Assembly (NCBI GenBank): GCA_019635875.1
Contig: JAHBYP010000001.1
Coordinates: 558,001-622,000 of the forward strand
Direction of reading: 5' to 3'
Origin: Alphaproteobacteria bacterium
GTDB taxonomy: Bacteria > Pseudomonadota > Alphaproteobacteria > Reyranellales > Reyranellaceae
DNA length: 64,000 nt
In this document: piece after piece, positions 63,221 through 64,000 of the stretch
Numbering within the stretch: the stretch's first letter is position 1
How the letters are laid out: every line of letters begins with the position of its first letter
The notes under the pieces: generated by a model
The model's input: only the letters and a program-made list of their open reading frames with translations
What the model was told of the DNA's origin: nothing
The model's database searches: none
Program-made: the position numbers and the translations under genes

Positions 63221-63813
63221 CGCGCGCCTCCCCTCAGCGCCGCGCCGACGAGAGCGTCGACCCGCGCCGCATCGGCCTGGCCGCCGACCAGCTTGCCGTA
63301 GGCCGCCTGCGCCACCTCGACCGCCATCGAGCGGACATTGTCCATGGCCGCCGCGCGCGCCTCGTCGATGCGCTGCTCGGCCGCGGCGATCTCGGCGCCG
63401 ATGCGCTGGCCGACCTCGGCCAGCTTGGCGTTGGTCGCCGCCGAGGCGGCGTCGGCCGCCGCGCGGTTGGCCGCCTGCGCCTCGGCGCGGGCATCGGCGA
63501 TCGACTTCTCGTAATGCGCCAGCGCCGCCTTGGCCTCGTCGCGTGCCTTGGCGGCGGCGTCGAGATCGCCCTGGATCTTGGCGGCGCGCGCCTCGATCGT
63601 GCCGCCCAGGGTCGGCATCACGACCCGCGACATGATCACGTAGAGGATCGCGAAGCAGACGATCAGCCAGAAGATCTGGCTGGGCATCGTGTTCGGATCG
63701 AACTGCGGCATGCCCTTCTTCTCCTGCGCCGCGGCGGAGAAGGAGACGAGGCCCAGCGCCGCCGCCACGAGGGCGGGCGCGAAGCGGTCGTAAAGTGAAC
63801 GCGGCTTGACCAT
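63217..63813 (-). CDS. atpG: ATP synthase F0 subunit b'
   Basis: Second, diverged stalk subunit, 198 residues. An N-terminal signal-like or anchoring segment (FAPALVAAALGLVSFSAAAQ), then MPSQIFWLIVCFAILYVIMS and a long Ala/Glu-rich coiled coil. ATG 63813 is preferred because GGAG lies 8 nt upstream; a GTG at 63822 is also in frame. Confidence 0.92.
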   Translation of the reverse strand: MVKPRSLYDRFAPALVAAALGLVSFSAAAQEKKGMPQFDPNTMPSQIFWLIVCFAILYVIMSRVVMPTLGGTIEARAAKIQGDLDAAAKARDEAKAALAHYEKSIADARAEAQAANRAAADAASAATNAKLAEVGQRIGAEIAAAEQRIDEARAAAMDNVRSMAVEVAQAAYGKLVGGQADAARVDALVGAALRGGAR

Positions 63814-63907
63814 CTCAGTCACTCCGGACGACGCCCTGCGGCGCCGTGTCTGGGTGATGAAGGCCGGGCGTCGCCGTCCCGCCCGCCCTTCTCGGCCGAA
63901 AGAGGGC

Positions 63908-64000
63908 TCAGCCGAACAGCGCGATCAGCGCGACGATCAGCGCGAACAGCGCGATCGCCTCGGTGACGGCGAAGCCGATCCAGATGTTGGCGCCAATCTC
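63908..64000 (-). CDS. atpE: ATP synthase F0 subunit c, C-terminal part
   Basis: Last 30 residues of the proton-binding c-ring subunit, cut by the window edge. The second membrane helix reads GFAVTEAIALFALIVALIAL and holds the essential glutamate (in TEAIAL). Same strand as atpF' and atpF, 94 bp upstream of the b' start. Confidence 0.93.
   Translation of the reverse strand, partial: EIGANIWIGFAVTEAIALFALIVALIALFG

Overview
The window is about 64 kb of very GC-rich bacterial chromosome, densely packed with genes and with no phage, IS element, CRISPR array, rRNA or tRNA that I can see. It looks like an alphaproteobacterium, perhaps of the Rhodospirillales or Reyranella-like kind (inference). 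The reasons are the paired ATP synthase b and b' genes, the ispH-thrB-rnhA order, a petP-petR-type MarR/response-regulator pair, a phasin gene, and glycine decarboxylase split into gcvPA and gcvPB.

Left third (1-31 kb): a hydantoinase/oxoprolinase pair (hyuA truncated by the window edge, hyuB), an SsuD-like flavin monooxygenase and a beta-class glutathione transferase. Next come an enoyl-CoA hydratase, a D-aminoacylase-like amidohydrolase and an MlrC-like metallopeptidase. Then lies a three-gene transglutaminase / ATP-grasp-alpha-E / DUF2126 operon of the predicted peptide-ligation type. It is followed by a 1954-residue hybrid histidine kinase with nine tandem PAS units, with an OmpR-type regulator divergent to it. 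proC, a TetR regulator, a phasin with a well-defined promoter and two matching operator-like palindromes, csaA, a LysR/cupin divergon, and a petP-petR-sensor kinase operon complete this part.

Middle (31-49 kb): ilvE behind a promoter whose -35 box lies in a perfect palindrome, then a housekeeping block uvrC-pgsA-moaD-moaE. A periplasmic redox/metal set follows (DsbD N-domain protein, redoxin, His-rich DUF3500, rhodanese), then a 3 x 57-bp tandem repeat, a YHS/TetR divergon, a small amidohydrolase operon, PhoH, AlgH, a full-length DsbD/ScsB and a Rieske oxygenase.

Right part (49-64 kb): two tandem Prx5-type peroxiredoxins. The first carries an in-frame TGA exactly at the peroxidatic cysteine codon, directly followed by a bacterial SECIS-like stem-loop, so it is most likely a selenoprotein; this is the most striking feature of the window. 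After it come an aminoglycoside/choline-kinase-like protein, ispH-thrB-rnhA, a CDGSH protein, a lipoprotein and a TetR gene. A tandem glycine riboswitch then precedes gcvT-gcvH-gcvPA-gcvPB. The window closes with a phytanoyl-CoA dioxygenase-like gene whose N-terminus is built from a dispersed palindromic repeat, a PqiA-like membrane protein and the F0 genes atpF, atpF' and part of atpE.

Several families of dispersed palindromic repeats sit between convergent genes. No selA, selB, selC or selD gene is visible here, so the selenoprotein call depends on those being elsewhere in the genome.
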